Positions 1 to 8,875 are shown, counted from the first letter of the stretch. The stretch is 44,318 nucleotides of DNA from Legionellaceae bacterium UBA6148 (GCA_002423125.1 DIUW01000005.1:1-44318); one strand, 5' to 3'. Notes: a model not told the origin generated them from the sequence alone. Program-made: numbers and translations.

Positions 1-1675
1 ATATTTTTCTGGCAATCCTTTGTTTTTATAGGCTTTTTTGATATAATTGCACTCAATAAAACACGAGAAAAATCATCAACATGACATCTATCTCTGCCCA
101 TTCATTAGCTGAATTACAACAAGAAAATGCTCGCTTGGTGGCATTGCTTGGGCAGAAAGAAAATACCATTCAAAACCTGCAACACCAGCTTCATTTATTC
201 CGTACAGCCCGTTTTGGCCGCAAAACTGAAAAAGGCGTCGTTTCTGAACAGCTATCATTTCAATTTGATGAGGCTGAACTTACGGTTGAGGAAGAAACTG
301 CAGCGGCAGTACTCGAAACAACTGAAACAATCACCTACACCCGTAGTAAAAAAGGTACTGGCCGCAAGGTGTTGCCAAAATCACTGCCTTTTATCCAAAA
401 TATCTATGATCTGAGCGATGATGAAAAGCAATGCGCTTGCGGCTGTACATTAGCGCATATCGGAGATGAAATCAGTGAGCAACTGGATGTTGTTCCTCAA
501 ATGACGTTTCGAGTGGTGAATGTTCGAAAAAAATACGCCTGCACAGGTTGTGAAGACACCATTCGCACCGCCAAATTACCGAAGCAACCTCTTGATAAAG
601 TGATTGCCGCGCCTGGATTACTGGCCGCCATTATCGATGCCAAATTTAATCGTCACATGCCGCTGTATCGGCAGGAAGCGATGTTCCGTGAGGCCAATAT
701 CTCGATAACGCGCGGCACGTTGAGTAACTGGATAATCAAATCTGCAAATTTGCTAACGCCACTGATAAAACTGATGGAAGCAGACATTCATACTCATGAT
801 ATTGCTTACGCTGATGAAACATCGTTGCAGGTCTTAAAGGAAAAAGATCGTCTGCCCACGCAAAAATCATACATGTGGCTGTTTATCGGTGGCTCACCGC
901 ATAAACGAGCCTTTGTTTATCAATATCACCCTACGCGCTCGCACCAAATTCTGTTTGATTTCTTTGCGGATTTCAAAGGCTGGCTCCATGCAGACTGCTA
1001 TAAAGCCTATGTCACGCTGGGACAACTAGAGCACATCAAGCATGTTGCTTGCTGGGCTCATGCCAGACGCTATTTTGTTGATGTTGCCAAGGTTAGTAAA
1101 AAAGAGGGATTAGCTCATCAAGTTGTGAAACTGGTTGGCAAACTTTATTATCTGGAGCGTGAGCTCAAAGATAAGGGGGCCACACCTGAAATTATTGTCA
1201 GTCGTCGTGAACGCGATGCAAAACCTGTGCTTGCCCAAATCAAAGCCTTGCTGGATGATGCACAATTTAAAGTACTGCCGAAAAGTCCCTTGGGCACAGC
1301 AGTCTTTTATTCCCTGAACCATTGGGATGCACTCAATATCTATCTTCAAGACGGCCGCCTTGAAATCGATAACAACAAATCCGAACGTTCCATTAAACCG
1401 TTTGTCATTGGTCGCAAAAACTGGCTATTCCACGGCAATGATGTGGGCGCTCACGCTGGAAGCATCCTGTTCTCCCTGATTGAAACCTGCAAACAGCATA
1501 AAGTAGATGTCTTTTCATGGATGAAATACGTGTTAGCCAACATTCATCGCGCCGAAACCATGGAAAACCTTGAAAAACTGCTTCCATATAACATTGATCC
1601 TCTGCTGTTAAGTGATATGAGAAGCATACCTGAGTTGATCATGCCCCAGAAAGATGGGGTTAATTAAACGCTTAC
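1..1675 (+). mobile_element. IS66-family insertion sequence, right part
   Basis: The transposase gene is followed within 10 bases by CGCTTAC (1669-1675), the complement of GTAAGCG, which is the usual terminal sequence of IS66-family inverted repeats. I therefore place the right end at 1675. The left end is not visible: no GTAAGCG occurs in bases 1-80, so it lies before the window, and whether tnpA/tnpB accessory genes exist cannot be seen. IS66 elements usually make 8-bp target duplications; if so, bases 1676-1683 (AATGTACC) are the right-hand copy. The element borders an AT-rich accessory region of glycan-type genes, which suits insertion at the edge of an island. Confidence 0.8.
81..1667 (+). 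CDS. tnpC: IS66-family transposase TnpC
   Basis: This 528-aa DDE transposase catalyses cut-and-paste movement of its element. In order it shows an N-terminal leucine-rich coiled coil (about residues 8-42), a cysteine-rich zinc-binding segment (CACGC near 118 and CTGC near 153), then the catalytic core. The likely catalytic triad is D245 (in ADETS), D305 (in HADCYKAY) and E435 (in KSERSIKPF). The C-terminal end carries the family's short IS66_C-like tail. The length is typical of full-length TnpC, and no frameshift or stop interrupts it, so it may be active. The ATG at 81 leads into the expected N-terminal coiled coil. Confidence 0.95.
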   Translation: MTSISAHSLAELQQENARLVALLGQKENTIQNLQHQLHLFRTARFGRKTEKGVVSEQLSFQFDEAELTVEEETAAAVLETTETITYTRSKKGTGRKVLPKSLPFIQNIYDLSDDEKQCACGCTLAHIGDEISEQLDVVPQMTFRVVNVRKKYACTGCEDTIRTAKLPKQPLDKVIAAPGLLAAIIDAKFNRHMPLYRQEAMFREANISITRGTLSNWIIKSANLLTPLIKLMEADIHTHDIAYADETSLQVLKEKDRLPTQKSYMWLFIGGSPHKRAFVYQYHPTRSHQILFDFFADFKGWLHADCYKAYVTLGQLEHIKHVACWAHARRYFVDVAKVSKKEGLAHQVVKLVGKLYYLERELKDKGATPEIIVSRRERDAKPVLAQIKALLDDAQFKVLPKSPLGTAVFYSLNHWDALNIYLQDGRLEIDNNKSERSIKPFVIGRKNWLFHGNDVGAHAGSILFSLIETCKQHKVDVFSWMKYVLANIHRAETMENLEKLLPYNIDPLLLSDMRSIPELIMPQKDGVN

Positions 1676-1750
1676 AATGTACCCACGTGGGCTGGAAAAT
1701 TTTTTTTAGAGTATTCAGCATTTAAACTCAAATTAAGTCCAAGGCAAGAG

Positions 1751-2716
1751 ATGGATGATCATAAGATGTACTATAATAAACGGGATCTTTGGCCGATACT
1801 TGTTAAAAGTGGTTTTTTGCCTAGTAACATTAAAATGAAATATCACAAATTTAGAATGAATCTTTTTGCGACTGTTAATCTAAATATGAAGGATTTAAGT
1901 AACAGTCAACAGATTACTAATAAGTGTGATAATTGGTCATCTAACTGGACTGATTACGCACAAGTTGCAACAAAAAACCCAGCCCAATGGATGCGGCATA
2001 AATTTTTGCTTGATCAAATACTCGATCTTAATATGAAATGTAATTTACTACTTGATATAGGAAGTGGGCAGGGTGATTTTCTAAAAAAAGCAGTTCAATC
2101 TTGCGTTGCACTGGAATATGTTGGTTTTGAAATGAGTGAAATAGGTGTTGAGATTTCTCAACGGAAAGTCCCTTCTGCCCTGTTTTATCAAGTCGATCTA
2201 TATTTTCCTCCTGAAATAGTTAATATTTATGCATCTAAAGCTGATATTGTAGTCTGTTCTGAAGTTATTGAGCATGTTGATGATCCTATAGATTTTTGTA
2301 TACGTATTAAGGATTATCTCAGACCTGGCGGAAAATTATTGCTTACAGTCCCTGGTGGACCAATGTCCTCTTTCGATAAGCATATTGGGCATAGGTCTCA
2401 TTTCAATAGATCCTCTATCACTAAGATTCTCTGTGCCGCAGGCTTTCATATTGATAACATCATGATGATTGGTTTTCCTTTTTTTAATCTATATCGACTT
2501 ATTATTATATTACGTGGTAAGCATTTAATTTCTGATGTTCAAGATCAGAGTAGTAAGATAATGCTCAGTAGGTTTGTCGCTAATTTAGTGATGAGCTGTT
2601 TTCATTTCTTGTTTTTACTAAATTTGGCTGACTCACCTTACGGCTGGCAACTAGTTGTATCTGCATCTTTTTTATCTACATCGGACATTCCGATCCCCCA
2701 ACCCCATTTTTCTTAA
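1751..2716 (+). CDS. class I SAM-dependent methyltransferase
   Basis: The 321-aa protein has the class I methyltransferase signature: motif I LLDIGSGQGDF (about 100-110), a post-II acidic segment ending SEVIEHVDDP, and LRPGGKLLLTVPGG followed by a conserved HIGHRSHF stretch. This pattern is common in methyltransferases embedded in O-antigen or sugar biosynthesis clusters. The N-terminal ~60 residues are not part of the fold, and a later internal start is possible; the 1751 ATG is preceded by a weak purine-rich AAGGCAAGAG. The C-terminal ~60 residues include a hydrophobic stretch. The gene is AT-rich like the glycosyltransferase next to it and lies directly beside the IS66 end, so it is probably part of a transferred surface-glycan block. 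The substrate is unknown. Confidence 0.75.
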   Translation: MDDHKMYYNKRDLWPILVKSGFLPSNIKMKYHKFRMNLFATVNLNMKDLSNSQQITNKCDNWSSNWTDYAQVATKNPAQWMRHKFLLDQILDLNMKCNLLLDIGSGQGDFLKKAVQSCVALEYVGFEMSEIGVEISQRKVPSALFYQVDLYFPPEIVNIYASKADIVVCSEVIEHVDDPIDFCIRIKDYLRPGGKLLLTVPGGPMSSFDKHIGHRSHFNRSSITKILCAAGFHIDNIMMIGFPFFNLYRLIIILRGKHLISDVQDQSSKIMLSRFVANLVMSCFHFLFLLNLADSPYGWQLVVSASFLSTSDIPIPQPHFS

Positions 2717-3039
2717 TTAATTCATCTGCACAAAGCTATCGCAAGGACGCCCATAGCCGGTGAAAAATAACCGCCTATTAGGCGACAATTATCATTACCG
2801 CCTCCATTCTAACCTCTTTGAAAATATTAAAGAAGTATGATTTTATTTGAGGCAACGGAGAGTTAATAGTTCAAATTTTCATGAGGCAATGCGGCTCAAG
2901 ATTCATCCAGATAAAACTAAGCTCATCCGCTTTGGCCGTTATTCCTTTTGCAGCAATACGCTGAAAAGCCGACGAGAGGGAAACTGAGTACTACCCGAGG
3001 GCACTGTAGATAAGATAAGCAGCGAAAAATGGCTTTAAC
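2717..3039. other. gene-free spacer with decayed sequence
   Basis: No intact gene is visible between the methyltransferase stop and the convergent glycosyltransferase stop. The only recognisable content is the reverse-transcriptase remnant annotated separately at 2889-2987. A short self-complementary stretch, CCGCCTATTAGGCG, lies at about 2770-2783. I see no convincing poly-T terminator for either convergent gene. Confidence 0.6.
2889..2987 (+). pseudogene. group II intron reverse transcriptase/maturase remnant
   Basis: Reading from 2889 in frame to the stop at 2985-2987 gives about 32 residues including LKIHPDKTKLIRFGRYS. This matches the conserved block LxLHPxKTRLIxFGR that follows the catalytic palm of group II intron (LtrA-type) reverse transcriptases. 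The YADD active-site box expected roughly 30-40 residues upstream is absent, and the same frame has a stop at 2838, so only a scrap of the enzyme remains. I see no intron domain V structure downstream. The call rests on one motif, but it is a distinctive one. Confidence 0.6.
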
Positions 3040-5166
3040 TTAAAAATCATACAGTTTCTGAACAACTTTTTTTATTGGTTCATTGAGTGTTTGGTTCCAG
3101 TCGGTATTAATATTATTACGTCCAAAGTTATCAATATATTTTTTGTCGTCCGTCATTATTGCTCTGATAATTTTTTCTGCCATATCTTGTATATTGGCTT
3201 CTGCCATAAAAATATGATCAGAATAGTGACTGAGATTCTGTTTCGTTTTCCATTTAGTGGTAACTACATGACTTCCAAGACTGGCAAGCTCCAATGTGGG
3301 ATAATTGGGGTGAGGTGCAAGCATTGGAGAAATAGCAACATCCACACAGTGGATAAAAGCGTAATATTCTCTCATCGACATTTTGCCTTTATTTTTTATT
3401 ATTAATCCTGATTTTAGCTTAATCGATGGCAGATCGTTACTTCCTGCGGCATACAGTTTCCATTCAAAATTGCTTAGTCGTTCATCTTGTAGTACAACAT
3501 CAAGTGCAGCGTCAAGTGCTTGTATTGCGGTAAAGAATAGATTACGGTCAATATTTGGACGGGCATATAAAAATATTGTTTTCTTATTTGCGGGGCCATT
3601 TTTTTGGGATTGATTGAGCGGGGCAGGTGGAGGCTCAAAACATACTGCATTTTCTTCCACGTATTTATAGCCATTTTGTTTGAAATATTCCAACAAAGTT
3701 TTAGTATTACACAAAGGAATGAATTTTTTGGAATAGTAAGTATCATCAGCCCAGATATAACGGTCTGAGTTTGCATAAAAAATAGGTTCATAATCCTGAA
3801 TTAAGTATACAAATTTATTATTTATTCCTATATTTTGTAATATTTTTGCATCCGACCACGCACTGCAAATGAATACATCATCAGGATGAATCGATAAAAA
3901 ATATGGGGATTTAGTCTTACGCTTGGATGCATCCAAAGTAGAGTAACGCTCTGGCTCAATTATGATACCATTTTCAGCAAGAAATCCGAGAGGCGTATAA
4001 TCTGAAAAATTTACGGTTTGGATGGTTTGTAAATCGTAACCTAACTCATTAGCCAATTTTGAGGCTACAAACAACAATGTCGCAATACCACCGAAAAACT
4101 CACCATGAGACAAAAGGCATAATGCCCGAACAGCGGGTTTTTGTTCTAAGTTGGATAGCTGAGGATATATTGGAAGTAGCTCCGGAAACCTTTGATACAC
4201 AATATCATCCACCGGCATCGGAACATTAATTGTCTTTGTCTTTATTTTATTTAAAAAACGTAAGATTTTTCTGCCAATTTTTTTTGTTATGTGGCGTGCT
4301 TTAGGAATGGTTTGCAAATCGGAGGATAGTAAATTTATCATACCGTTAGCTACATTAAGCTCTCTGATATCTATGAACCCATCGCCATTATTCGGTATAA
4401 AATGCTTTACATAACGTGAAAAACTATATACAAAATCGCTTAGCGGGAGTGTAATTTTGGATACTGACTGGCTCTCTCTGTGTAACATTACTCCATATTT
4501 TTGACCTACTAATATTGCTTTATATCCAGATTCTTTTAGCCGTAAACATAAATCGACATCTCCTCCATTTACAATAAAATTTTCGTTAAAACCACTAACA
4601 ATATCGAATTTTTTACGTTCAATCATTAATGATGCTGCTGTTACAGCACAAAATTCTCGATTCTCAGTGATATCATATGGATATCTTGAGATATCTGTCA
4701 GAACATCTTTCAATTTTTCTCGAATATATAAATGGGTTGCTGTGCTTCCAGGTACCAGATATACCCCTGCATGTTGTATTGTTTCCGCATCGTCATACAA
4801 AAGCACGCATCCTGTTGCTCCAGTTGTAGGATCCTGAGCTGTTTCATACATTTTATGCACTAAAAATTCGGACTCTTTTGGTAATTCAGTATCATTATTC
4901 AGTAGCCAAATTACTTTCCCTGATGATTGAGCGACGGCCCAGTTGTTGATTTTCTGATAATTAAATTTTTTCGAGTACGTTAGCATTTTAACATTGGAGA
5001 TTTCTTTCACTACTGATTGCACAGCGGCTCGTTCATCAGGCAAAGAGTTATTATCTACTAACAATATCTCTTTAAGAGGCAACCTTTTCAGGGAATTTAT
5101 ACACGTAATAGTTAAATCTGAGCGATTATAAAACGGTATGATTACAGATATATCCAAAATTTTCAC
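3040..5166 (-). CDS. two-domain glycosyltransferase (GT2 + WsaF-like C-terminal domain)
   Basis: This 708-aa protein joins two glycosyltransferase modules. The N-terminal ~250 residues are a GT2 (GT-A) domain: ISVIIPFYNRSDLT at the start, LLVDNNS near 36-42, and a DxD-like NND at 90-92 (LLNNDTELP). Later GGDVDLCLRLKESG resembles the ED/acceptor motif of rhamnosyltransferase-type GT2 enzymes. The C-terminal part (about 350-700) resembles GT-B-like domains of WsaF-type rhamnosyltransferases, with a ...LIQDYEPIFYANSD... block and a late ELASLGSHVVTT nucleotide-sugar-site segment. It lies downstream of the epimerase on the same strand with a 90-bp gap, so they are probably co-transcribed. It likely builds a surface polysaccharide; the donor sugar is unknown. 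Confidence 0.85.
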   Translation of the reverse strand: MKILDISVIIPFYNRSDLTITCINSLKRLPLKEILLVDNNSLPDERAAVQSVVKEISNVKMLTYSKKFNYQKINNWAVAQSSGKVIWLLNNDTELPKESEFLVHKMYETAQDPTTGATGCVLLYDDAETIQHAGVYLVPGSTATHLYIREKLKDVLTDISRYPYDITENREFCAVTAASLMIERKKFDIVSGFNENFIVNGGDVDLCLRLKESGYKAILVGQKYGVMLHRESQSVSKITLPLSDFVYSFSRYVKHFIPNNGDGFIDIRELNVANGMINLLSSDLQTIPKARHITKKIGRKILRFLNKIKTKTINVPMPVDDIVYQRFPELLPIYPQLSNLEQKPAVRALCLLSHGEFFGGIATLLFVASKLANELGYDLQTIQTVNFSDYTPLGFLAENGIIIEPERYSTLDASKRKTKSPYFLSIHPDDVFICSAWSDAKILQNIGINNKFVYLIQDYEPIFYANSDRYIWADDTYYSKKFIPLCNTKTLLEYFKQNGYKYVEENAVCFEPPPAPLNQSQKNGPANKKTIFLYARPNIDRNLFFTAIQALDAALDVVLQDERLSNFEWKLYAAGSNDLPSIKLKSGLIIKNKGKMSMREYYAFIHCVDVAISPMLAPHPNYPTLELASLGSHVVTTKWKTKQNLSHYSDHIFMAEANIQDMAEKIIRAIMTDDKKYIDNFGRNNINTDWNQTLNEPIKKVVQKLYDF

Positions 5167-5255
5167 AAAGTTATCCTTAAGTTAATGAACTTCTTCTTAT
5201 TTATAGCGACCACTGAAATGCTTTCTTAAAGTATATATTGCAGGGAGCTCGTTGT

Positions 5256-6101
5256 TTAATAATTGGGGTGCTTCGTCATTATTTGTTGAATTTTCGTATT
5301 ATCACCAAAAATAGTGTTGGAATCGTAAGATCGTTTTGGGAAAGCTCCATATTTAGGTTTAATCTGAAGTTTGTTCATATTTAAAAATTCCTCAACTTTT
5401 GTTTTAATTTTAATGGGGTAGCCAGAACAGCAGTTGATTATGCCCTGAATATCTTGTTGTAAGATAATAGCCATTATTTGTTTAGTTAAATCATCAATAT
5501 GAATATAATCATATGCTTCACTTCCGTCCGTAAATGGAAATGTTTCCCTCCCTTCTTTTTCCCATCTTAAAATTTTGCTGAATAGAGAGTTATTTTGATG
5601 ATCATTACCATAAATGGTAAAAAAACGTAGCCATTGAAAGCATGTATTTTTATCTTTTAGATAAATATTTAATGCATCCTTCAATGCAATTTTGGCCAAA
5701 CTATAAAAATTATTGGGAATGGTAACGATTTCTTCATAAGCACAGCCTTCGATATTTCCATATTCGCGAAAAGATCCGGCCACAGCAAGATGAGTAAGTC
5801 CTTGATCAATTAAAGTTGTTAAAAACTGAAAATGGAAGGTCAGGTTATTAATGTGACTAATTGAGTCGTGATTAAAATTATCACTCCAGGCTAAATGAAT
5901 ACATGTATTAGGCCTTTGAAAAAGTTCATATAGGGAAGAATTAATTTTTTTAATATCATATTGAATATAAACGACACGTGGGTCAACATTGGAGCTGTTT
6001 ATGTCGGTGGCTATAACATTGTAACCGGCATCACAGCACGCTTTAACCAGATGCGTACCGACGTATCCGTTTGCACCGGTAATTAAAATTTTATCTGTCA
6101 T
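5256..6101 (-). CDS. NAD-dependent epimerase/dehydratase (extended SDR)
   Basis: The 281-aa protein is an extended short-chain dehydrogenase/reductase. It begins with the Rossmann glycine motif TGANGYVG (8-15), has D33 after the second strand (VIATD, typical of NAD preference), and the catalytic Y133-x3-K137 pair in FYSLAK. Members of this family epimerise, dehydrate or reduce nucleotide-activated sugars in the cytoplasm. It is upstream of the two-domain glycosyltransferase on the same strand, so it probably supplies that enzyme's sugar donor. It is slightly shorter than the usual ~310-340 residues and ends soon after the substrate-binding region. The exact reaction cannot be assigned. Confidence 0.85.
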   Translation of the reverse strand: MTDKILITGANGYVGTHLVKACCDAGYNVIATDINSSNVDPRVVYIQYDIKKINSSLYELFQRPNTCIHLAWSDNFNHDSISHINNLTFHFQFLTTLIDQGLTHLAVAGSFREYGNIEGCAYEEIVTIPNNFYSLAKIALKDALNIYLKDKNTCFQWLRFFTIYGNDHQNNSLFSKILRWEKEGRETFPFTDGSEAYDYIHIDDLTKQIMAIILQQDIQGIINCCSGYPIKIKTKVEEFLNMNKLQIKPKYGAFPKRSYDSNTIFGDNTKIQQIMTKHPNY

Positions 6102-6365
6102 TTTATTTTGCTCTTTTTTCCAGTATTCGCTTTATAACTGTAGGGTTTTCATGCGATCGCGTATCCGTCTATCGTTTTCATAGTGTTAGTGTATTTAAAC
6201 CTTTTTTGCCCTTTACTGAGCAGCTCAAGTCTCAATAATATCGATACATTCATCTATTTCAGAGCAAATTAACATTCCTAGTGATAGCGCACCAGCAAGC
6301 CATTGTCTCTAACTGCTTAAATGTTAAGTGGCCAACGTCGAGTTATTGGGATCGCGATTATTGTA

Positions 6366-7130
6366 CTACAAAAAAACCAAAACCCAAGTTTGCAATAATA
6401 ATATAACAGCAATACTCAATGCACCAATGCTAAACCACCAATAACTGGCTGATTCAGCTCTGGGTAGCTCTTCTCGAAAGACATTTAATAAAATAGATCC
6501 GGCTAAAAAAGCAACCATGAAGGAAGCAACCAGTACATTCACGGGATCAAAAATAGCCGAACAGATCCAGCCAATGAGTAATGCACCAATCAATAGAAAA
6601 CGTCCTATTTGGTTGAAGCGTATCGGATAAAAACGACTAAATTTTCGGTCGGTTAATACAAAATGCAGCGCCATTGCGAATGTAAATATGACAGTCGCGG
6701 TAATGCTTGAAAGCGCGCGTAGTGACATCGTATAGGTAATTAAAAAATTATAAAAACAAAACATGACTAAATGTAATTCGTATACAAATGAGTCGTTGTT
6801 CCCTTTAAGACGGCAGTCTTCTGCTAAAAGATCAAAGCCGTAATAAATCAGGAAGCCAATCAGTGCGAAAATGTAGATGAGTAATTCTGTGAAAGGAGTG
6901 AGCCATCGATTATTCAACAAAAAAGAGCCGATGGGTTTGTTGTATTCCACTAAATCGGGCAGCATGTGTATAAATACATAGGAAACCGCGACTCCACCGG
7001 CAAACGAAATAAATGCTTTACCATTGCCGGGTAGATGCTTTGCAAACCAAGGGCTTAAATAATGAAATATCATCAATATAAGCGTCGCTACAAATGCGAC
7101 TAATAAATGAGGGTCGTTTATCCATAACAT
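6366..7130 (-). CDS. ZIP-like multi-pass inner membrane protein
   Basis: The 254-aa protein is almost entirely hydrophobic, with about seven or eight predicted membrane segments. The segment FISFAGGVAVSYVFIHMLPDL (about 41-61) resembles the second helix of ZIP metal transporters (SFAGGV...HLLPE). The C-terminal AFLAGSILLNVFREELP resembles the late ZIP helix with its glutamate-leucine-proline end. The classical ZIP HxxxE metal site is not clear; only ALHFVLTD is seen in the equivalent region. It may be a divergent ZIP-family relative or an uncharacterised membrane protein. It is monocistronic as far as can be seen, with a REP-like repeat upstream. Confidence 0.6.
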   Translation of the reverse strand: MLWINDPHLLVAFVATLILMIFHYLSPWFAKHLPGNGKAFISFAGGVAVSYVFIHMLPDLVEYNKPIGSFLLNNRWLTPFTELLIYIFALIGFLIYYGFDLLAEDCRLKGNNDSFVYELHLVMFCFYNFLITYTMSLRALSSITATVIFTFAMALHFVLTDRKFSRFYPIRFNQIGRFLLIGALLIGWICSAIFDPVNVLVASFMVAFLAGSILLNVFREELPRAESASYWWFSIGALSIAVILLLQTWVLVFL

Positions 7131-7166
7131 AGTTTAATTCTCGTTCCTAGATTGGTATAGATTTTA

Positions 7167-7289
7167 GTAGCCCGGGTAAAACGAAGTGAGGCCCTGGATT
7201 TAAAAACGTTTGTCAATAACGCCCTAAAATTTGAGTACAAGGTTGAACTGCTTTGAATCCCGGGTTTCGCTACGCTACACCTGGGCTAC
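7167..7289. repeat. REP-like imperfect inverted repeat
   Basis: Two 34-base arms, 7167-7200 and 7256-7289, are inverted copies matching at 25 of 34 positions by my count. Both have GTAGCCC(G/A)GG-type outer ends and a central TTCG/CTACG-rich part. They flank a 55-base spacer. The arm resembles the intergenic CCCGGGTTTCGC...ACCTGGGCTAC repeats found in multiple copies in several gammaproteobacteria (known from general experience, not checked here). It sits between the starts and ends of genes on the same strand and could form an mRNA hairpin. Confidence 0.7.
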
Positions 7290-7300
7290 CTTGCTTGTGT

Positions 7301-8149
7301 TTAACTACCTAATTCCTGCCTTGAAATAAATGCAATCCATCGGTCGAGTAATCGAACACTGAGAATTCGTTTTAAAACCATAAATAAATAAGTTGGTGTT
7401 GTGACTAAATACTTGGGTTTTGGAGATTTACTCTCGATTGCATGGATTAATTTATTTACAACTGCTTGGGGTTTTTTGGTGAATGGGGAGTTTGCTTTTT
7501 TAGCTTTAAAATTGGTTTGCATGCGTTTATATTGTTGTTTAAAGTAGCTTCGTTCTAGATCAAGGCATTTTATTGAATCATCAACGACGTGATCACGGAA
7601 TCGGCTATCGATGGGTCCTGGTTCTATCGTAATGACATGAATCCCCGCTGGCTTAAGTTCCAGACGTAAGGTGTCGCATAATCCTTCGACGGCATATTTT
7701 GATGCATTATAGGCGCCTCGAAAGGGCATGCTGATAAAGCCGAGTACAGAGCTAATATTGATAATGCGTCCGTAACCTTGTGTGCGCATGACGGGAATGG
7801 CTTGCCGTGTGAGTTCCATCAGGCCAAAAACATTGGTGTTAAATTGGGCGATTAATGCGCTTCTCGGCACGTCTTCAAGAGCACCTGCTTGACCGTAGCC
7901 GGCGTTATTAATGAGCACGTCAAGATGTCCTCTTGTTTTTTCAAGTACGAGTTGAAAGCCCTTTGTAATCGAGTCTTCGTCGTTGACATCCAGTTGTATG
8001 GTTTCAACTCCGAGTTGTTGCAGTCTCTCTACATCAGCTATTCTCCGGCAAGATGCGATAACGCGGTGTCCTCGATTTTTAAGCGAAACGGCTGCATCAA
8101 ATCCAATGCCGCTTGAGCAGCCGGTAATCAAAATTGTTTTTTGCATCAT
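7301..8149 (-). CDS. short-chain dehydrogenase/reductase (classical SDR)
   Basis: The 282-aa oxidoreductase shows TGCSSGIG (9-16) for cofactor binding, NNAG at 81-84, and the catalytic S..Y147-x3-K151 (YNASK). Arginines after the second strand (SCRR) suggest NADP preference. The long C-terminal part after residue 190 (substrate loop and IESKSPKPKYLVTTP) is typical of the retinol-dehydrogenase-like SDRs common in Legionella. Start choice: ATG at 8149 overlaps the toxin stop by 3 bases, and a second ATG follows at 8146; either way it is translationally coupled to the upstream PIN toxin. The substrate is unknown. Confidence 0.9.
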   Translation of the reverse strand: MMQKTILITGCSSGIGFDAAVSLKNRGHRVIASCRRIADVERLQQLGVETIQLDVNDEDSITKGFQLVLEKTRGHLDVLINNAGYGQAGALEDVPRSALIAQFNTNVFGLMELTRQAIPVMRTQGYGRIINISSVLGFISMPFRGAYNASKYAVEGLCDTLRLELKPAGIHVITIEPGPIDSRFRDHVVDDSIKCLDLERSYFKQQYKRMQTNFKAKKANSPFTKKPQAVVNKLIHAIESKSPKPKYLVTTPTYLFMVLKRILSVRLLDRWIAFISRQELGS

Positions 8150-8577
8150 GGGGTGTGTGGTCCTGAATGAGATTTTTGCAATAATTTAAGGCCGAAACGG
8201 GTATATTCATCTAACTTGGAGTCGTGGCTGACAAATACCATGTTTTGAGATATGCACTGCCAAATGATCATACGATCAAATGGATCTTTATGTTTTTCTA
8301 TCAAGGGTAATTGATGAAAGCCGGCAAATTCATCGGCTGTAATCGTTGCAATTTGAACCCCCATCTGGGTCGCAAGATTTGGTAATTCATTGGGTAACAC
8401 ACCATTCAAACACAATTTTCCCAATTGATATTTTAATGATATTTCCCAAAAACTAATTGAGCTGACTGAAATTTTATTTTTTTGATCCTCAAGTTTTTCA
8501 AGTGTCTTCTTGTGGAGTTTTTCAGGGGAAAAAAATAACCATAAAAGTATATGTGTATCAATAAGAAAATTATTCAT
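8146..8577 (-). CDS. VapC-like PIN-domain toxin
   Basis: Starting at the ATG at 8577 gives a 143-aa PIN-domain protein beginning MNNFLIDTHILLWLFF. The acidic residues expected for the metal-dependent RNase site are visible: D in LIDTHILLW, E in SFWEISLK, and D in DPFDRMI, with a further D in SHDSKLDEY. This is the VapC/COG3744 type of type II toxin. The reading frame extends six codons further upstream, but the 8577 start fits the family N-terminus. That start lies inside the antitoxin gene, overlapping it by 8 bases, as usual for antitoxin-first toxin-antitoxin operons. Confidence 0.9.
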   Translation of the reverse strand: MNNFLIDTHILLWLFFSPEKLHKKTLEKLEDQKNKISVSSISFWEISLKYQLGKLCLNGVLPNELPNLATQMGVQIATITADEFAGFHQLPLIEKHKDPFDRMIIWQCISQNMVFVSHDSKLDEYTRFGLKLLQKSHSGPHTP

Positions 8578-8818
8578 TTCCCAGAAACTCATCATCTGTC
8601 ATATTAAAGTCTTTACCTAAAGTAAACGACGCACGGTTTTTTAGTAGGCCAAACACTCTTGGGCTTTGATGTTCTAATGCTTCTTGATAGGGGATGAGCA
8701 TTGCAATTTTTTTATGACTTCGACCATATTCAATGATAAACGTTTCGCCGTTTTCTTGTATGCGATGCAAAATCGTTGAAAACTCAGATTTTAAATGTCC
8801 AACTTGTATTGATTCCAT
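8570..8818 (-). CDS. Phd/YefM-family antitoxin
   Basis: This 82-aa protein begins with the Phd/YefM DNA-binding fold: ...QVGHLKSEFSTILHRIQENGETFIIEYGRSHKKIAMLIPY, in which a short helix-strand unit ends in a conserved proline. The C-terminal PRVFGLLKNRASFTLGKDF...DDEFLGNE is the pattern that wraps a PIN toxin (GLLKG...F..F.GE). It overlaps the toxin start by 8 bases. Such antitoxins neutralise the cognate toxin and autorepress the operon. A 57-base gap separates it from the upstream MntA-like gene. Confidence 0.9.
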   Translation of the reverse strand: MESIQVGHLKSEFSTILHRIQENGETFIIEYGRSHKKIAMLIPYQEALEHQSPRVFGLLKNRASFTLGKDFNMTDDEFLGNE

Positions 8819-8875
8819 GGCATGTCTCTTTGAGTTGACCTCTTAATAGGAGACTAACTTGAATATGACAACTTG

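Noticed and set aside
1682..1691. CCCACGTGGG palindrome after the IS66 end
   Set aside because: Only 10 bases and near an insertion junction; too short to support an operator claim.
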